The notes: a model not told the origin generated them from the letters alone. A DNA stretch of 35,517 nucleotides from an uncultured Eubacteriales bacterium (GCA_900321365.1 ONVT01000106.1:1-35517); one strand, 5' to 3'; counted from the first letter of the stretch, positions 7,677-17,940 are shown. Program-made: numbers and translations.

Positions 7677-8873
7677 TTACTGGAACAGCCTCGGCTGGTT
7701 TCTCTCAGCCAGGTGCTTCAGCGTTGCCTGCGGATCCTTGCATTTCGCGAGGAAGATCATCGCCGCGATCACGTAAGGCTTGTAGGACGCCTCTTTATAC
7801 AGCGGATCGATATAGCGTTCAAACACGGATGCATCCACCTCGCCGGCCTCGCAGGAAACGCCGGTGATGTCGGCAGGCAGGCAGTGCAGGTAGAGGGCCT
7901 TGCCGTCCTTCGTCGTCTTCATGAGCTCCTCGCTGCAGGTCCAGTCCTTATGTTCAGCGTTCTGTGCCAGCAGCTCTTTCTCCAGCGCGTCGATCCCGTC
8001 GAAGTCGCCCTTCCCGTACAGGTCGGTTCTCTTCTCCATCGCCGCGAAAGGAGCCCAGCTCTTGGGATAGACGATATCCGCGTCCCTGAAGGCTTCCGCC
8101 ATGCTGTTCACCTTTGTGAAGCTGCCGCCGCTCTTCTTTGCGTTGGCGCGTGCCACTTCCTCGCACTCCGGGAAGACGTCATATCCTTCCGGATGGGCCA
8201 GGACAACATCCATCCCGAAACGGGTCATCAGCCCGATCACGCCCTGCGGGACAGAGAGCGGTTTCCCGTAACTGGGAGAATACGCCCATGTCATCGCGAG
8301 CTTCTTGCCCTTGAGGTTCGCCACTCCGCCAAAGTAATGGATGATCTCCTCCATGTCAGCAAGACACTGGGTCGGATGGTCAACATCGCACTGCAGGTTC
8401 ACGAGGGTCGGCTTCTGCTCCAGAATACCATCCTTATATCCCTGGGTCACGGCGTCCACAACGCTCTTCTGATAGGTGTGGCCCTTTCCGATGTACATGT
8501 CATCGCGAATTCCGATGACATCCGCCATGAAGGAAATCATGTTCGCCGTCTCTCTCACAGTCTCGCCGTGGGCGATCTGGCTCTTCTTCTCATCCAGGTC
8601 CTGTACCTCGAGTCCGAGCAGGTTGCACGCGGAGGCGAAGGAGAACCTCGTCCTTGTGGAGTTGTCGCGGAACACGGAGATTCCAAGACCCGAATCAAAG
8701 ATTTTCGTGGAGATGTTCTGCTCCCTCAGATGACGCAGCGCGTCCGCTACCGTGAAGAGCGCCATGATCTCGTCGTCCGTCTTGTCCCAGGTGAAGAAAA
8801 AATCATTCTCATACATACCGCTGAACTTCAGCGTATCCAGCTTGTCGATATATGCCTGCAATAACTTATCCAT
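7677..8873 (-). CDS. ygeW: YgeW-type (knotted) carbamoyltransferase
   Basis: Member of the aspartate/ornithine carbamoyltransferase superfamily, 398 residues against about 396 for E. coli YgeW. Visible motifs are the carbamoyl-phosphate site NSTRTRFSFASA, the VDHPTQCLADMEE block (HPTQ) and the C-terminal YLHCLPADI (HCLP). The family is linked to selenium-dependent purine catabolism. It is thought to run phosphorolytically on a ureido compound to yield carbamoyl phosphate (inference from gene context and published gut-bacterial uric acid work as I recall it). The ATG has AAGGAAGG upstream. It lies 108 bases after ygeY, and that gap contains the palindrome CTGATATCAG but no convincing promoter. 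Confidence 0.95.
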   Translation of the reverse strand: MDKLLQAYIDKLDTLKFSGMYENDFFFTWDKTDDEIMALFTVADALRHLREQNISTKIFDSGLGISVFRDNSTRTRFSFASACNLLGLEVQDLDEKKSQIAHGETVRETANMISFMADVIGIRDDMYIGKGHTYQKSVVDAVTQGYKDGILEQKPTLVNLQCDVDHPTQCLADMEEIIHYFGGVANLKGKKLAMTWAYSPSYGKPLSVPQGVIGLMTRFGMDVVLAHPEGYDVFPECEEVARANAKKSGGSFTKVNSMAEAFRDADIVYPKSWAPFAAMEKRTDLYGKGDFDGIDALEKELLAQNAEHKDWTCSEELMKTTKDGKALYLHCLPADITGVSCEAGEVDASVFERYIDPLYKEASYKPYVIAAMIFLAKCKDPQATLKHLAERNQPRLFQ

Positions 8874-8981
8874 CGTTCCTTCCTTTCTCTGATCGAAACA
8901 AATGTGCTTTTCCTGATATCAGACCATCCGGCCTGACTGTCGTAAGCTGTCTGATAATAACCAACCCTTCCGGACTGTTCC

Positions 8982-10376
8982 TTACAGGATGTCGTTGTCC
9001 GTCTTTCCGGCGCGGAACACGGTGACGTCGTCGGTCTTCTCCATCGTCGTATACAGCGGGATCGCCGCGGTCAGGACCGCGCAGACACGAACCAGATCCT
9101 GCTTCCAGGTGATCTCGTTCGGAGCATGTGCCTGGCTCTCGGCGCCCGGGCCGAATCCGACGCACGGAATCCCATAGCGGCCCTGGATCGCGACGCCGTT
9201 CGTGGAGAACGTCCATTTGTCGATCAGCGGACGATCGCGGAGAGCCTTCTGGCTGTCCGGCCCCATTCTCCTGTCGCCGTACAGCGCCTTGTGCGCTTCC
9301 GTCAGGCACCTGACATGGGCGGCGCTCTCCTTGTTGATCCAGGTCGGGAAATACGCCTCCGTCTCATAGACCTCTCCGGTCCAGGCGGGGCGCGCGTACA
9401 TGTACATGGAAACCTTCACGTCATCGCCGTACTTCCTGACGGAGGGAAGATCCTCGATCTCCTTCAGGCAGCTGTCCCAGGTCTCGCCGGCGGTCATGCG
9501 GCGGTCAATCGAGATTGCGCAGGAATCCGCGACGGCGCAGCGGCTCGGGGAGGTATAGAAGATCTGCGAAACGGTGCAGGTACCCCTGCCCAGGAACCTG
9601 GCGTCCTCATAGTGCTCCGGATTGTACTTCGGATCGAGCATCTTCACCAGGCCTTTGATCTGGGTGCTGTCCGTGCAGCCGTTATTGTTCAGGGCGCGCA
9701 CATCGCTGATGATGTCGGCCATCTTGTAGATCGCATTATCCCCGCGCTCCGGCGCACTTCCATGGCAGGACACGCCGTGGACATCGACACGGATCTCCAT
9801 GCGTCCCCTGTGGCCGCGGTAGATGCCGCCATCCGTCGGCTCTGTGGAAATGACAAACTCAGGACGAATCTTGTCCTTGTTCACGATATACTGCCAGCAC
9901 AGGCCGTCACAGTCTTCCTCCATCACGGAACCGACCACCATAATCTTGTAGCCCTCCGGGATCAGGTCCATTTCCTTCATAATCTTGACCGCATAGACGG
10001 CAGACGCGGTGCCGCCCTCCTGGTCCGATCCTCCACGTCCGTAGATCACGTCATCGTCTTCCCAGCCTTCATAGGGATCCGCTGTCCAGTTCTCACGGTT
10101 TCCGATACCCACTGTATCGATGTGCCCGTCGATGGCGATAATCTTCTTGTCATCGCCGATGTCGCCGTTCCTGCCGGCCCAGCCGATGACATTGCCCAAC
10201 CCGTCGATCTCGACCTTGTCGAAACCGACCTTCTCCATCTCCTCCTTGATGCACATGACGACATCCTTCTCCTCGCAGCTCTCACTCGGATGTGAGATCA
10301 TCGCGCGAAGGAATGCCGACATCTCCTTCTTATAGCCCTCTGCAGCTTCCCTGATACGCCCATAGTCAAGTTCCAT
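8982..10376 (-). CDS. ygeY: YgeY family selenium metabolism-linked hydrolase (M20 peptidase fold)
   Basis: A metallohydrolase of the M20 family, 464 residues, somewhat longer than the roughly 400 of E. coli YgeY. Metal and catalytic residues are visible: AIDGHIDTV (His and Asp), [10 protein letters not shown] (bridging Asp), VMEEDCDG (Glu-Glu), ISTEPTD and AQAHAPNE (C-terminal His). The ATG at 10,376 is set by AAGGAGG upstream and by the [12 protein letters not shown]-terminus. A longer reading frame to 10,535 would overlap ygeX and is rejected. It sits between ygeX copy 2 and ygeW. Its likely job is hydrolysis of a ureido or amide intermediate to 2,3-diaminopropionate (inferred). Confidence 0.94.
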   Translation of the reverse strand: MELDYGRIREAAEGYKKEMSAFLRAMISHPSESCEEKDVVMCIKEEMEKVGFDKVEIDGLGNVIGWAGRNGDIGDDKKIIAIDGHIDTVGIGNRENWTADPYEGWEDDDVIYGRGGSDQEGGTASAVYAVKIMKEMDLIPEGYKIMVVGSVMEEDCDGLCWQYIVNKDKIRPEFVISTEPTDGGIYRGHRGRMEIRVDVHGVSCHGSAPERGDNAIYKMADIISDVRALNNNGCTDSTQIKGLVKMLDPKYNPEHYEDARFLGRGTCTVSQIFYTSPSRCAVADSCAISIDRRMTAGETWDSCLKEIEDLPSVRKYGDDVKVSMYMYARPAWTGEVYETEAYFPTWINKESAAHVRCLTEAHKALYGDRRMGPDSQKALRDRPLIDKWTFSTNGVAIQGRYGIPCVGFGPGAESQAHAPNEITWKQDLVRVCAVLTAAIPLYTTMEKTDDVTVFRAGKTDNDIL

Positions 10377-10428
10377 GTTTTCCTCCTTACTGGATAAATG
10401 ATCAGCACCATTGACTGTATCGACAGTT

Positions 10429-11652
10429 TCAGTCATTTCCGATTCCGTAAGCACCGTCCCATACGACCCTGAGGAAGTAGTCGGGATCGGTATTGCCCTC
10501 CGTGGAAAACAGGAGGACCTTCGAATCTTTGCCAAGGCCCAGAAGCTCCCTGATCTCCCACAGGTCTTCGTTCATCATAATCTGCCCCAGACATCCCATG
10601 GTCACCGCGCCGGATTCTCCGGAGATCACAGGCGGATCGCCCAGCACCGGAACCGCGAGCATGCGCATGCCCTTTGCGGCCACCCAGTCTTCGGCAGCGA
10701 TAAATGCGTCCACATGATTCCTGAGAATGTCCCATCCAAGAACATTCGGCTCTCCGCAGGCAAGCCCGGCCATGATGGTCTTCAGATCGCCCCCGACGGT
10801 CTGGGGTTCGCCGGTTCCGTACTTTGCTCCCTTATAGAGGCAGGCTGCCGTCTTCGGTTCCACAACGATGAATTTCGGCGGGTGGTCCGGAAACAGGTTC
10901 GTAAAGTATCCGACAACAGATGAGGCAAATGACCCGACGCCCGCCTGTATGAAGATGTGGGTGGGACGGTTCACCTCCAGTTCCCTCAGCTGCTCCGCCG
11001 CTTCATGGGAGATTGTTCCGTATCCCTGCATGATCCAGGAAGGGATGTCCTCATACCCTTCCCATGCCGTATCCTGAATCACGACCCCGTGCTCCGTCTG
11101 TGCAGCTTCCTTTGCGGCAAGGCGCACGCAGTCGTCATAGTTCATATCCTCGATCGTGACCGTCGCCTTTTCCTTCGCGATATTGTCAAATCTTGACTTT
11201 GCCGAGCCCTTGGGCATATGGACTACCGCCTTCTGGTGAAGCCTTCTCGCAGCCCAGGCAACCCCTCTTCCGTGATTGCCGTCCGTCGCGGTGAAGAAAG
11301 TGGCCGTTCCGAAGGTATCCTTCAGCTCCGGGCTGGTCAGGTCGTCATAGGAAATATCCGTGACATGCTCCCCCATCTCATGGGCGATATAGCGTCCCAT
11401 CGCGAAGGAGGCGCCCAGGACCTTGAAAGCGTTCAGACCGAACCGGAACCGCTCATCCTTCACATATACGCCTCCAAGTCCCAGAAAACCGGCCATCTTT
11501 GACAGGTTGGCCATAGCCGTGACAGAGTACTGCGGAAAGCTCATATGGAATCGGCGCGCCTTCTCAACATTCTCGATCGACATAATCTCCAGATACCTGT
11601 CATCCGACGGAGGCATCCTGTTTATCACCCAGTTCAGTTCCAGCTCATTCAT
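10429..11652 (-). CDS. ygeX: diaminopropionate ammonia-lyase, copy 2
   Basis: PLP fold-type II lyase, 407 residues, first gene after the internal promoter. RFGLNAFK places the PLP lysine at K77 and [10 protein letters not shown] holds D124, the same numbering as copy 1 and close to E. coli YgeX. Other family blocks are [44 protein letters not shown] and STEGNTDP. The ATG has AGAGGTGG upstream. It lies 52 bases before ygeY, as expected for consecutive pathway steps, so this copy is more likely than copy 1 to be the dedicated purine-pathway enzyme. The product pyruvate can feed lactate or acetate formation. Confidence 0.95.
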   Translation of the reverse strand: MNELELNWVINRMPPSDDRYLEIMSIENVEKARRFHMSFPQYSVTAMANLSKMAGFLGLGGVYVKDERFRFGLNAFKVLGASFAMGRYIAHEMGEHVTDISYDDLTSPELKDTFGTATFFTATDGNHGRGVAWAARRLHQKAVVHMPKGSAKSRFDNIAKEKATVTIEDMNYDDCVRLAAKEAAQTEHGVVIQDTAWEGYEDIPSWIMQGYGTISHEAAEQLRELEVNRPTHIFIQAGVGSFASSVVGYFTNLFPDHPPKFIVVEPKTAACLYKGAKYGTGEPQTVGGDLKTIMAGLACGEPNVLGWDILRNHVDAFIAAEDWVAAKGMRMLAVPVLGDPPVISGESGAVTMGCLGQIMMNEDLWEIRELLGLGKDSKVLLFSTEGNTDPDYFLRVVWDGAYGIGND

Positions 11653-11718
11653 AAGAATCCACCTCTGTTTTATCAGGCCATAAAGTGTGTTTTGCTGCCA
11701 AACTTTTTGTCTGATTTC

Positions 11719-11746
11719 ATCTTATCACGACGTTTAAATATGTCAA
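11719..11746 (-). promoter_or_regulatory. predicted sigma-A promoter upstream of ygeX copy 2
   Basis: On the minus strand TTGACA (11,741-11,746) and TAAGAT (11,719-11,724) are separated by 16 bases in the xdh-ygeX gap (11,653-11,781). The -35 is a perfect consensus. The leader to the ygeX ATG is about 60 bases. This splits the purine locus into an upstream part (ssnA-ygfK-xdh) and a downstream part (ygeX to ygeX). Confidence 0.65.
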
Positions 11747-11781
11747 GCGGGGGTGTCGGGAGTGTGACTTGCAGCGATGGT

Positions 11782-14700
11782 CTACGGTCTGTAATAGGTA
11801 TGCTCCATCGGCAGAGTGTGCCGCAGCTGACCGTCGAACGCGTAGTATGCTCCCGCGATAGCCGGCGCGGCCGGGATCGTCGTGATTTCCCCGATCCCTT
11901 TGCTCCCGTAGGAAACGCCCATGAGCTCATCCTTCTCCACATAGATCGCCTGGATATCCGGGATCTGCGGCGCTCTCAGAAGCCCCAGGGTTCCGAACTT
12001 TGCCTTCGGACGGCAGTCATCGAGCGGAAAGTCCTCCGTGCAGGCATACCCCATTCCCATCAGGACGCCGCCCTCAATCTGGCCCTGGATCGATATGGGA
12101 TTCACAACCTTGCCCGCGTCATACGCGGAATAGATGTTCGTCACCTTCCCTTCATCGTCCAGGACGGCGCAGCAGGCAGCATACCCGTACGCGATATGGC
12201 TCTTCGGGTTCGGCACATCCGCGCCAAGCCTGTCTGTCGGCTCAAAATACGAGTAGCCAAAGCTCATGCCTTCCAGCATGGCGAGCGCACTGACGGGATC
12301 CTCCACCGCAGATCCCTGTATCCTTGTCTGGCTGCCTCTCTTCCCGTATGTCCCCTGGTTGATTCCGGATCCTCTGCCGAAGATCTGGCCGTCCTCCCCA
12401 AACTCCATGACGGGACTGACGAAGGGACCCTCATCCGTTCCGGGCGCATACGCAAGGCCGGTTCCATAGGAAGCCGTTCTGCCTCCGGCCACTCTGGGAC
12501 TCATGGCGCCGGGGGATGTCTTCAGGATCTCCAGGATCCTTCCCTGCAGCTCATCCCTGGAAATATCCGCGATACGTTTTCCCTCCCGCGAAAATGCCTC
12601 CGCGGCCATCCGGGCGGCACACATCGCGTCACGGACCAGGAACGCCGCGCCCCTGACTGCCTCACCGGTCACCAGGGTCTGCCTGGAACCGGAGGTGGTG
12701 CCGGAATCAGGCGCATTCTCGGTATTGCTGATTCCCATCCGGATATGAGACTTTGTCAGGCCGGTTGCCTGGGCTGCGTCCTGGGAGAAGACGGTATATC
12801 CGCCCTGCCCGATATCAGACGCACAGGTATAGATGACCAGAATTCCGTTCTCGACCTTAAGAAACGCATTTCCTTCATCCCTCAGGCCGACACCGATTCC
12901 CGAGTTCTTCATGGCGCAGGCGATGCCCGCTCTTCCAGGATGTGCGACATAGTATGGCTTTACCGCCTCCAGCGCCTCCTTCAGGGCGGTGGAGACATCG
13001 GCGATCTGTCCGTTCGGAAGCACCTTCCCCGGTTCGATCGCATTCCGGTAACGGATCTCCCAGGGGGAGATACCGACCTTCTCAGCCAGTCTGTTCAGGA
13101 CCGATTCAAGGGCAAACTGAGTCTGGCAGACCCCGAACCCGCGAAATGCTCCGGCCGGCGGATTGTTCGTGTAATAGCCGTATCCCCTGATATCGGTATT
13201 CTCGTAGCAGTATGGCCCGACCGCATGCGTGCAGGCCCTCTCCAGGACAGGACCGCACAGGGACGCGTACGCGCCGGTGTCAAATGTGAATTCACAGTCC
13301 AGCGCCTGCAGGATCCCGTTCTCATCACAGCCGACCGTAAAAATTCCCTTCATGGGATGCCGCTTCGGGTGGAAACAGATGGATTCCTGCCGGGAAAACT
13401 TTGCCTTGACAGGGCGCTGAAAGACCCACGCCGCAAGCGCGCTGATATGCTGCGTCGTGACATCCTCCTTGCCGCCGAATCCCCCGCCAATCAGCTGATT
13501 CTCCACCACGACCCGCTCCGGAATCCAGCCGAACATGTACGCCACCTCACTTCTTGTGGCATAGGCACCCTGATCAGTTGAGAGAATCTTGATCCCGCCT
13601 TTGTATGGAAATGACACCGCGCACTCCGGTTCCAGGAAGGCATGCTCGGTAAACGGCGTCTCAAACTGCTCTGTGACAACATACTTCGAGCGCGCGAGCG
13701 CTTCCTTCGGATTCCCCCTCACAATATGCCTGGACTCGCAGAGGTTGCCCTCTATGTCCATCTCCGGATGCACCTTCGGCGCACGCGGCGAGGCGGCCTC
13801 CTGGGGGCTGTGCACGCTCTCAAGCGGTTCATAGTCGATCTTAACCAGTTTCTTTGCTTCTTCCAGAATATAGGGAGACTCTGCAACGACAAGGCAAATG
13901 GCGTCCCCGCACATCCTTGTGATATCTCCCTCGGCGATCATGACATCCCAGTCCCTGATGATATGCCCTACCTTGTTGACCGGCACGTCCTTCGCCGTCA
14001 GGACGCCAAGCACGCCGGGCAGCGACCCGGCGGCTGTCGTGTCTATTTTCAGTATCCTTGCCCTGGCGTACGCAGAGCGGACCGCGCTGCAGTAAGCCAT
14101 CGGCGGCATGTCCTCAGGCACGATCGTGCACCAGTTGCAGCCCGGATCATCAATCCGGCAGATGGAGGATCCCGGCATCAGATGATGGCCGGCATCATAG
14201 CGGGCGGCATATCCCGCGACAACGCCATCCTGCCCGGCCTCAGCCAGCTGCCTTTCGATCTCCAGTGCCCGGGGGCTGTGCGCCCTGACAAAATACTCCG
14301 GACCGATATCATCCGGATACTTTCCGTAACCCAGCGTCTTTCTGCGCACATCCACGCGGAATGCGCGCGCGCCGACACCGAATTCCACTCCTTCCTCCAG
14401 CTTCGGCTCGATCTTCTCCTCTCCCCTGAGGATGGCCCCGACCAGCCTCACTGCCTCTATGATCTTTACATAACCGGTGCACCGGCAGATGTTTCCCTTC
14501 AGGGCAGCCTTGATCTCATCGTCGGAAGGATCCGGGTTCTGGTCAAGGAGCGCCTTCGCGCTCATCACCATGCCGGGAATGCAGAATCCGCACTGCACCG
14601 CGCCCTTCGCGCCAAACGCGTAGACAAAGGCTTCCTTTTCCTCCAGGGAAAGGCCCTCCACTGTGAGAAGGTTCTTTCCGGCAGCCTTTCCCGTTTTCAG

Positions 14701-14880
14701 GACACACGCACGGACCGTCTTCCCGTCCGCGATAATTGTACAGGCACCGCAGGCACCCTCCGAGCAGCCGTCCTTCACGGAATACAGCTTCAGGTCATCG
14801 CGCAGGAAGCGGAGCACGGATTTGTTCTCCTCCGTGCTCACTTCCTGACCGTTTACTGTAAATGTATAAATCTCTCCCAT
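11782..14880 (-). CDS. xdhD: XdhD-like selenium-linked molybdenum hydroxylase, fused [2Fe-2S] and molybdopterin domains
   Basis: A xanthine dehydrogenase family protein of 1,032 residues. The N-terminal part has one plant-type [2Fe-2S] set (C39, C44, C47, C59) and a second set (C97, C100, C132, C134, the last pair in GNICRCTGY). From about residue 160 the protein continues into the aldehyde oxidase/xanthine dehydrogenase Mo domain, with GGGFGGKED, AFRGFGVCQTQFALE and a catalytic Glu in GSKGIGEI (E998). There is no FAD domain, so electrons must leave through another protein; YgfK next door is the obvious candidate. It hydroxylates a purine (inferred; the family includes selenium-dependent xanthine dehydrogenase). 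The yqeB/yqeC/mocA maturation genes are not in this window. It lies 35 bases after ygfK. The stop is followed by a 129-base gap that holds the next promoter. Confidence 0.92.
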   Translation of the reverse strand: MGEIYTFTVNGQEVSTEENKSVLRFLRDDLKLYSVKDGCSEGACGACTIIADGKTVRACVLKTGKAAGKNLLTVEGLSLEEKEAFVYAFGAKGAVQCGFCIPGMVMSAKALLDQNPDPSDDEIKAALKGNICRCTGYVKIIEAVRLVGAILRGEEKIEPKLEEGVEFGVGARAFRVDVRRKTLGYGKYPDDIGPEYFVRAHSPRALEIERQLAEAGQDGVVAGYAARYDAGHHLMPGSSICRIDDPGCNWCTIVPEDMPPMAYCSAVRSAYARARILKIDTTAAGSLPGVLGVLTAKDVPVNKVGHIIRDWDVMIAEGDITRMCGDAICLVVAESPYILEEAKKLVKIDYEPLESVHSPQEAASPRAPKVHPEMDIEGNLCESRHIVRGNPKEALARSKYVVTEQFETPFTEHAFLEPECAVSFPYKGGIKILSTDQGAYATRSEVAYMFGWIPERVVVENQLIGGGFGGKEDVTTQHISALAAWVFQRPVKAKFSRQESICFHPKRHPMKGIFTVGCDENGILQALDCEFTFDTGAYASLCGPVLERACTHAVGPYCYENTDIRGYGYYTNNPPAGAFRGFGVCQTQFALESVLNRLAEKVGISPWEIRYRNAIEPGKVLPNGQIADVSTALKEALEAVKPYYVAHPGRAGIACAMKNSGIGVGLRDEGNAFLKVENGILVIYTCASDIGQGGYTVFSQDAAQATGLTKSHIRMGISNTENAPDSGTTSGSRQTLVTGEAVRGAAFLVRDAMCAARMAAEAFSREGKRIADISRDELQGRILEILKTSPGAMSPRVAGGRTASYGTGLAYAPGTDEGPFVSPVMEFGEDGQIFGRGSGINQGTYGKRGSQTRIQGSAVEDPVSALAMLEGMSFGYSYFEPTDRLGADVPNPKSHIAYGYAACCAVLDDEGKVTNIYSAYDAGKVVNPISIQGQIEGGVLMGMGYACTEDFPLDDCRPKAKFGTLGLLRAPQIPDIQAIYVEKDELMGVSYGSKGIGEITTIPAAPAIAGAYYAFDGQLRHTLPMEHTYYRP

Positions 14881-14915
14881 GTAAAGGGTCCTTCCATTGA
14901 CGCGCTCTCCTGTAT

Positions 14916-17909
14916 TCAGAAAAGCCAGTCATACTCCCTGATCACCGTCAGGATCAGCAGGCGGAGCGGTTCATACAGACCGCATCCGGAATCGGATACA
15001 TCCACTTCCTGGATCTTGTCCGCAAAGCGGAGCCTGACCTTTGTCCCGCCAAGGACCAGGAATCCGGTATTCTCCGAATTCTCCATGTCTTCTTCACTCC
15101 AGAACAGTGTCAGCTTGTCTCTGTACGGCCTGCCGGAATACGGGCAGAACACCGCGCAGTTGCCGCACTCATTGCACATGCCGTCCACGTGCAGGATCTG
15201 CTCCTTCTCAAGGCCTTCCACCCTGATGGCGATATTTGCCCTGTTCGGGCAGACATCCGTGCAGACCTCGCAGACCGTGGCGCAGCCAAGGCAGCGCCTG
15301 TCGGGAAGCGCCGAGCAGCTCTCCGTCAGCTCGCCCTTCCTCGCTTTGCATTTTCCTGCGTCGTCCGCTCCGTTCTCCTTCTCATACCGGTCGAAGGAGA
15401 TTCCGGTGATGGCAGACGCGGCGGCCATTGCATCGGCGATTCCCTTCACAACCGTCGCCGGGCCTCTCCTGCAGTCACCGATGACATACACGCCGTCCAG
15501 GCTGGATCTGCAACTGTCATCCGTCACCACGCGGCCCTTCTCGTCGAACTGTGCCCCCGCCTTCTCAAGCAGGCTGTAGTCGACTCTCTCGCCGACGGCC
15601 GTGATCACGCTGTCGCATTCAATGTATGTCTTCTCGCCGGTGTCGACCGGGCTTCTGCGTCCGCTCTCATCCGGCTCGCCCAGCTTCATGACGCCGCATT
15701 CCAGCTTTCCGTCCTTCCAGCCGACCGGCGCGAGCAGCTCCCGGAAGATAACGCCGTCTTCGACGGCCTCTTTCAGCTCTTCCTCGTCCGCGGGCATGTA
15801 TCTCTTCGTCCTTCTGTATACGAGGCTGACTTCCTTTACGCCTTTCACACGCTTTGCCGCGCGGGAGACATCCATGGCGGTATTGCCGCCACCGATCACG
15901 ACAACCCTGCTGCCAAGGTCCAGCGCGGCGTAGTCTCTCTTGACCTTTGTCAGGAAATCCAGGGCATCCAGGGCTTCCCCGTACTGAAGCGCATTCCTCC
16001 CATGCTTCCAGGCGCCGACTGCCAGGAGGATGTCGGTGAATCCTTCCTTCTTCAGCGCGTCAAGGTCCGTGATCTCGCATCCGGTCCTGAACTTCGCGCC
16101 ATATCTGGAACACAGGTCGATGTCTTTGTTGATCGCGCTGTCATCGATCCTGAACTTCGGGATGGCAAGACGCACGACACCGCCCAGCGTATTCTCTTTC
16201 TCGAACACCGTGACATCGGCGCCGGCCTTCGACAGGAACGACGCGGCCGCAAGACCAGCAGGTCCTCCGCCGACTATGGCTACCTTCCTGTCAGATGCCT
16301 TCTCCGGTTTCTTATCAAACTTCAGGACAGCATTCGCTGCTGCATTCGCCGCCATGAGCTTGACCTCCCGGATATGAACGCTCTCTTCGTAGTGACCCCG
16401 CATGCAGCGGTCCGCGCAGGTATGCGGGCAGATCGTGCCGGTGATAAACGGAAGCGCATTCTTCTCGAGGATAATCTTCAGGGCGTCCTCGCACCTTCCC
16501 TCCTCCATCGCGCGCAGGTAGGCGGGAATATCCTGATGGATCGGACATCCGCTGGAGCAGGGCGCGTCGAAGCAGTCCATCAGCGGCAGGCTCTCCTCCT
16601 TCTTCCTGGAGGGCAGCGGCTTCACGCTCTTGCGGTTTTTCTCCCTGACCAGCGCCTGATCGGCAAGGGCGCTGACCTTCGCGACATCGACTCCCTTCCA
16701 CTCATCGTCCGGTATCACCTCGAGCATCTTCCCAATCTGGTACAGCCTCTGGTATCCGCCCGGCTTGAGCAGCGTGGTCGCCATCGTTACAGGCCAGACG
16801 CCCGCCTCGACCAGCTCCCGGATGCTGAAGTAATCCGCTCCGCCGGAATACGAGATGCGCAGCTTCCCGTCAAACTGCTTCGCGAACCTTGCGACCAGCT
16901 GAACCGTCAGCGGATAGAGGCTGCGCCCGGACATGTACATCTCCTCGCTCGGCAGCTCTCCTGCCTTCACGTCCACCGGGAAGGTGTTCGTCAGCTTGAC
17001 GCCGACATCAAGGCCCAGGCTCTTTGAAAGCGCGATCAGCCGCTCGAACATCGGCACGGCATCCTTCCACTGCAGGTCCGTCAGGAAATGATTGTCGGTA
17101 AATGCGATGTAATCAAATCCCAGGTCGTCCAGTGTCTTTCTGGCGAATTCATATCCCAGCAGGGTCGGATTGCACTTCACATAGGTATTCAGGTGCTTTT
17201 CTGTCAGCAGATAGGAGGCGATGGCCTCGATCTCCTGCGGCGGACATCCGTGCAGCGTGGATTCCGTGACCGAATTCGAGATCCGGGACGGAATCTTCAG
17301 GATGTCTTCCTTCGTCACCTTCTTCAGCACGCCTTTCTCCACAGCCTCGAGGGAAGCCTCGATGCAGTCTTTGAAGACGGGGTTGTCCTTCGCCTCGATC
17401 ATGTCGTCGAGGTACTTCTGGATCTTCGGCGTCTTGATGCCTTCCAGGTCATATCCGACAGACATGTTGAAGACAACCGCGTTCGGACATCCCAGCTCCA
17501 GCTCAGTGGCCAGGATATGGATCAGAACCCACGCCTTCACATACTCTTCGTAGGCCTGTCCGACTTCCAGCTCAGTCGACCACTCACAGTTGTAGCACTC
17601 ATCCTCCGCGACAATGCAGGGCTTCGGCACACAGGCGGCCAGCTCTCTTCCGTCCATCTTCTGGACGGTCTTGAGCTCGAACCAGGACGAGCCTGCCAGA
17701 TAGGAGGCGATCAGGTTCTGCGCCAGCTGGGTATTCGGCCCTGCGGCGGGTCCGAATACGGTCTTGATCTTTCCGTCAAAGATCGGATAATGCTTCTCGT
17801 TCCTCTTCAGAATCTTCGAAACCCCGAAGATGCTTCCGCTTTTCTCATATTCCCTGACACACCAGTCCAGAAGCTGTCTGTAGGGGATCAGTCTCATCAG
17901 GTCACTCAT
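14916..17909 (-). CDS. ygfK: YgfK-type FAD/Fe-S oxidoreductase
   Basis: A 997-residue multidomain protein close in length to E. coli YgfK. Residues 1-430 form a dihydroorotate/dihydropyrimidine dehydrogenase-like barrel. From about 445 a GltD/DPYD-like module begins, with Fe-S cysteines in APCSSGCPIHQDIP and CPHTCADRCMRG. It is followed by an FAD site VGGGPAGLAAASFL (about 541) and an NAD(P)-type site GGGNTAMDVSRAAKR (about 671). The C-terminus has further cluster cysteines in CLGCATVCEVCTDVC (about 871) and CNECGNCAVFCP (about 910). Older annotation calls it a putative selenate reductase subunit. In purine clusters a role in reducing the oxopurine ring, or in electron transfer with the Mo hydroxylase, is more plausible (inference). 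The ATG at 17,909 is set by AAGGAGG; an upstream ATG at 17,951 lacks one. Confidence 0.94.
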   Translation of the reverse strand: MSDLMRLIPYRQLLDWCVREYEKSGSIFGVSKILKRNEKHYPIFDGKIKTVFGPAAGPNTQLAQNLIASYLAGSSWFELKTVQKMDGRELAACVPKPCIVAEDECYNCEWSTELEVGQAYEEYVKAWVLIHILATELELGCPNAVVFNMSVGYDLEGIKTPKIQKYLDDMIEAKDNPVFKDCIEASLEAVEKGVLKKVTKEDILKIPSRISNSVTESTLHGCPPQEIEAIASYLLTEKHLNTYVKCNPTLLGYEFARKTLDDLGFDYIAFTDNHFLTDLQWKDAVPMFERLIALSKSLGLDVGVKLTNTFPVDVKAGELPSEEMYMSGRSLYPLTVQLVARFAKQFDGKLRISYSGGADYFSIRELVEAGVWPVTMATTLLKPGGYQRLYQIGKMLEVIPDDEWKGVDVAKVSALADQALVREKNRKSVKPLPSRKKEESLPLMDCFDAPCSSGCPIHQDIPAYLRAMEEGRCEDALKIILEKNALPFITGTICPHTCADRCMRGHYEESVHIREVKLMAANAAANAVLKFDKKPEKASDRKVAIVGGGPAGLAAASFLSKAGADVTVFEKENTLGGVVRLAIPKFRIDDSAINKDIDLCSRYGAKFRTGCEITDLDALKKEGFTDILLAVGAWKHGRNALQYGEALDALDFLTKVKRDYAALDLGSRVVVIGGGNTAMDVSRAAKRVKGVKEVSLVYRRTKRYMPADEEELKEAVEDGVIFRELLAPVGWKDGKLECGVMKLGEPDESGRRSPVDTGEKTYIECDSVITAVGERVDYSLLEKAGAQFDEKGRVVTDDSCRSSLDGVYVIGDCRRGPATVVKGIADAMAAASAITGISFDRYEKENGADDAGKCKARKGELTESCSALPDRRCLGCATVCEVCTDVCPNRANIAIRVEGLEKEQILHVDGMCNECGNCAVFCPYSGRPYRDKLTLFWSEEDMENSENTGFLVLGGTKVRLRFADKIQEVDVSDSGCGLYEPLRLLILTVIREYDWLF

Positions 17910-17940
17910 GTTCTTCCTCCTTCTGTAAATAAATGACTTA

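Noticed and set aside
10377..10535. N-terminal extension of ygeY that overlaps ygeX
   Set aside because: AAGGAGG sits just before the ATG at 10,376, and the extension has no family similarity and would overlap the end of ygeX.
11545..13581. Long plus-strand open frame (678 codons) opposite the Mo hydroxylase, and similar long antisense frames such as 33,631-35,058
   Set aside because: They are mirror frames of GC-rich coding genes on the opposite strand, with no recognisable domains or ribosome binding sites.
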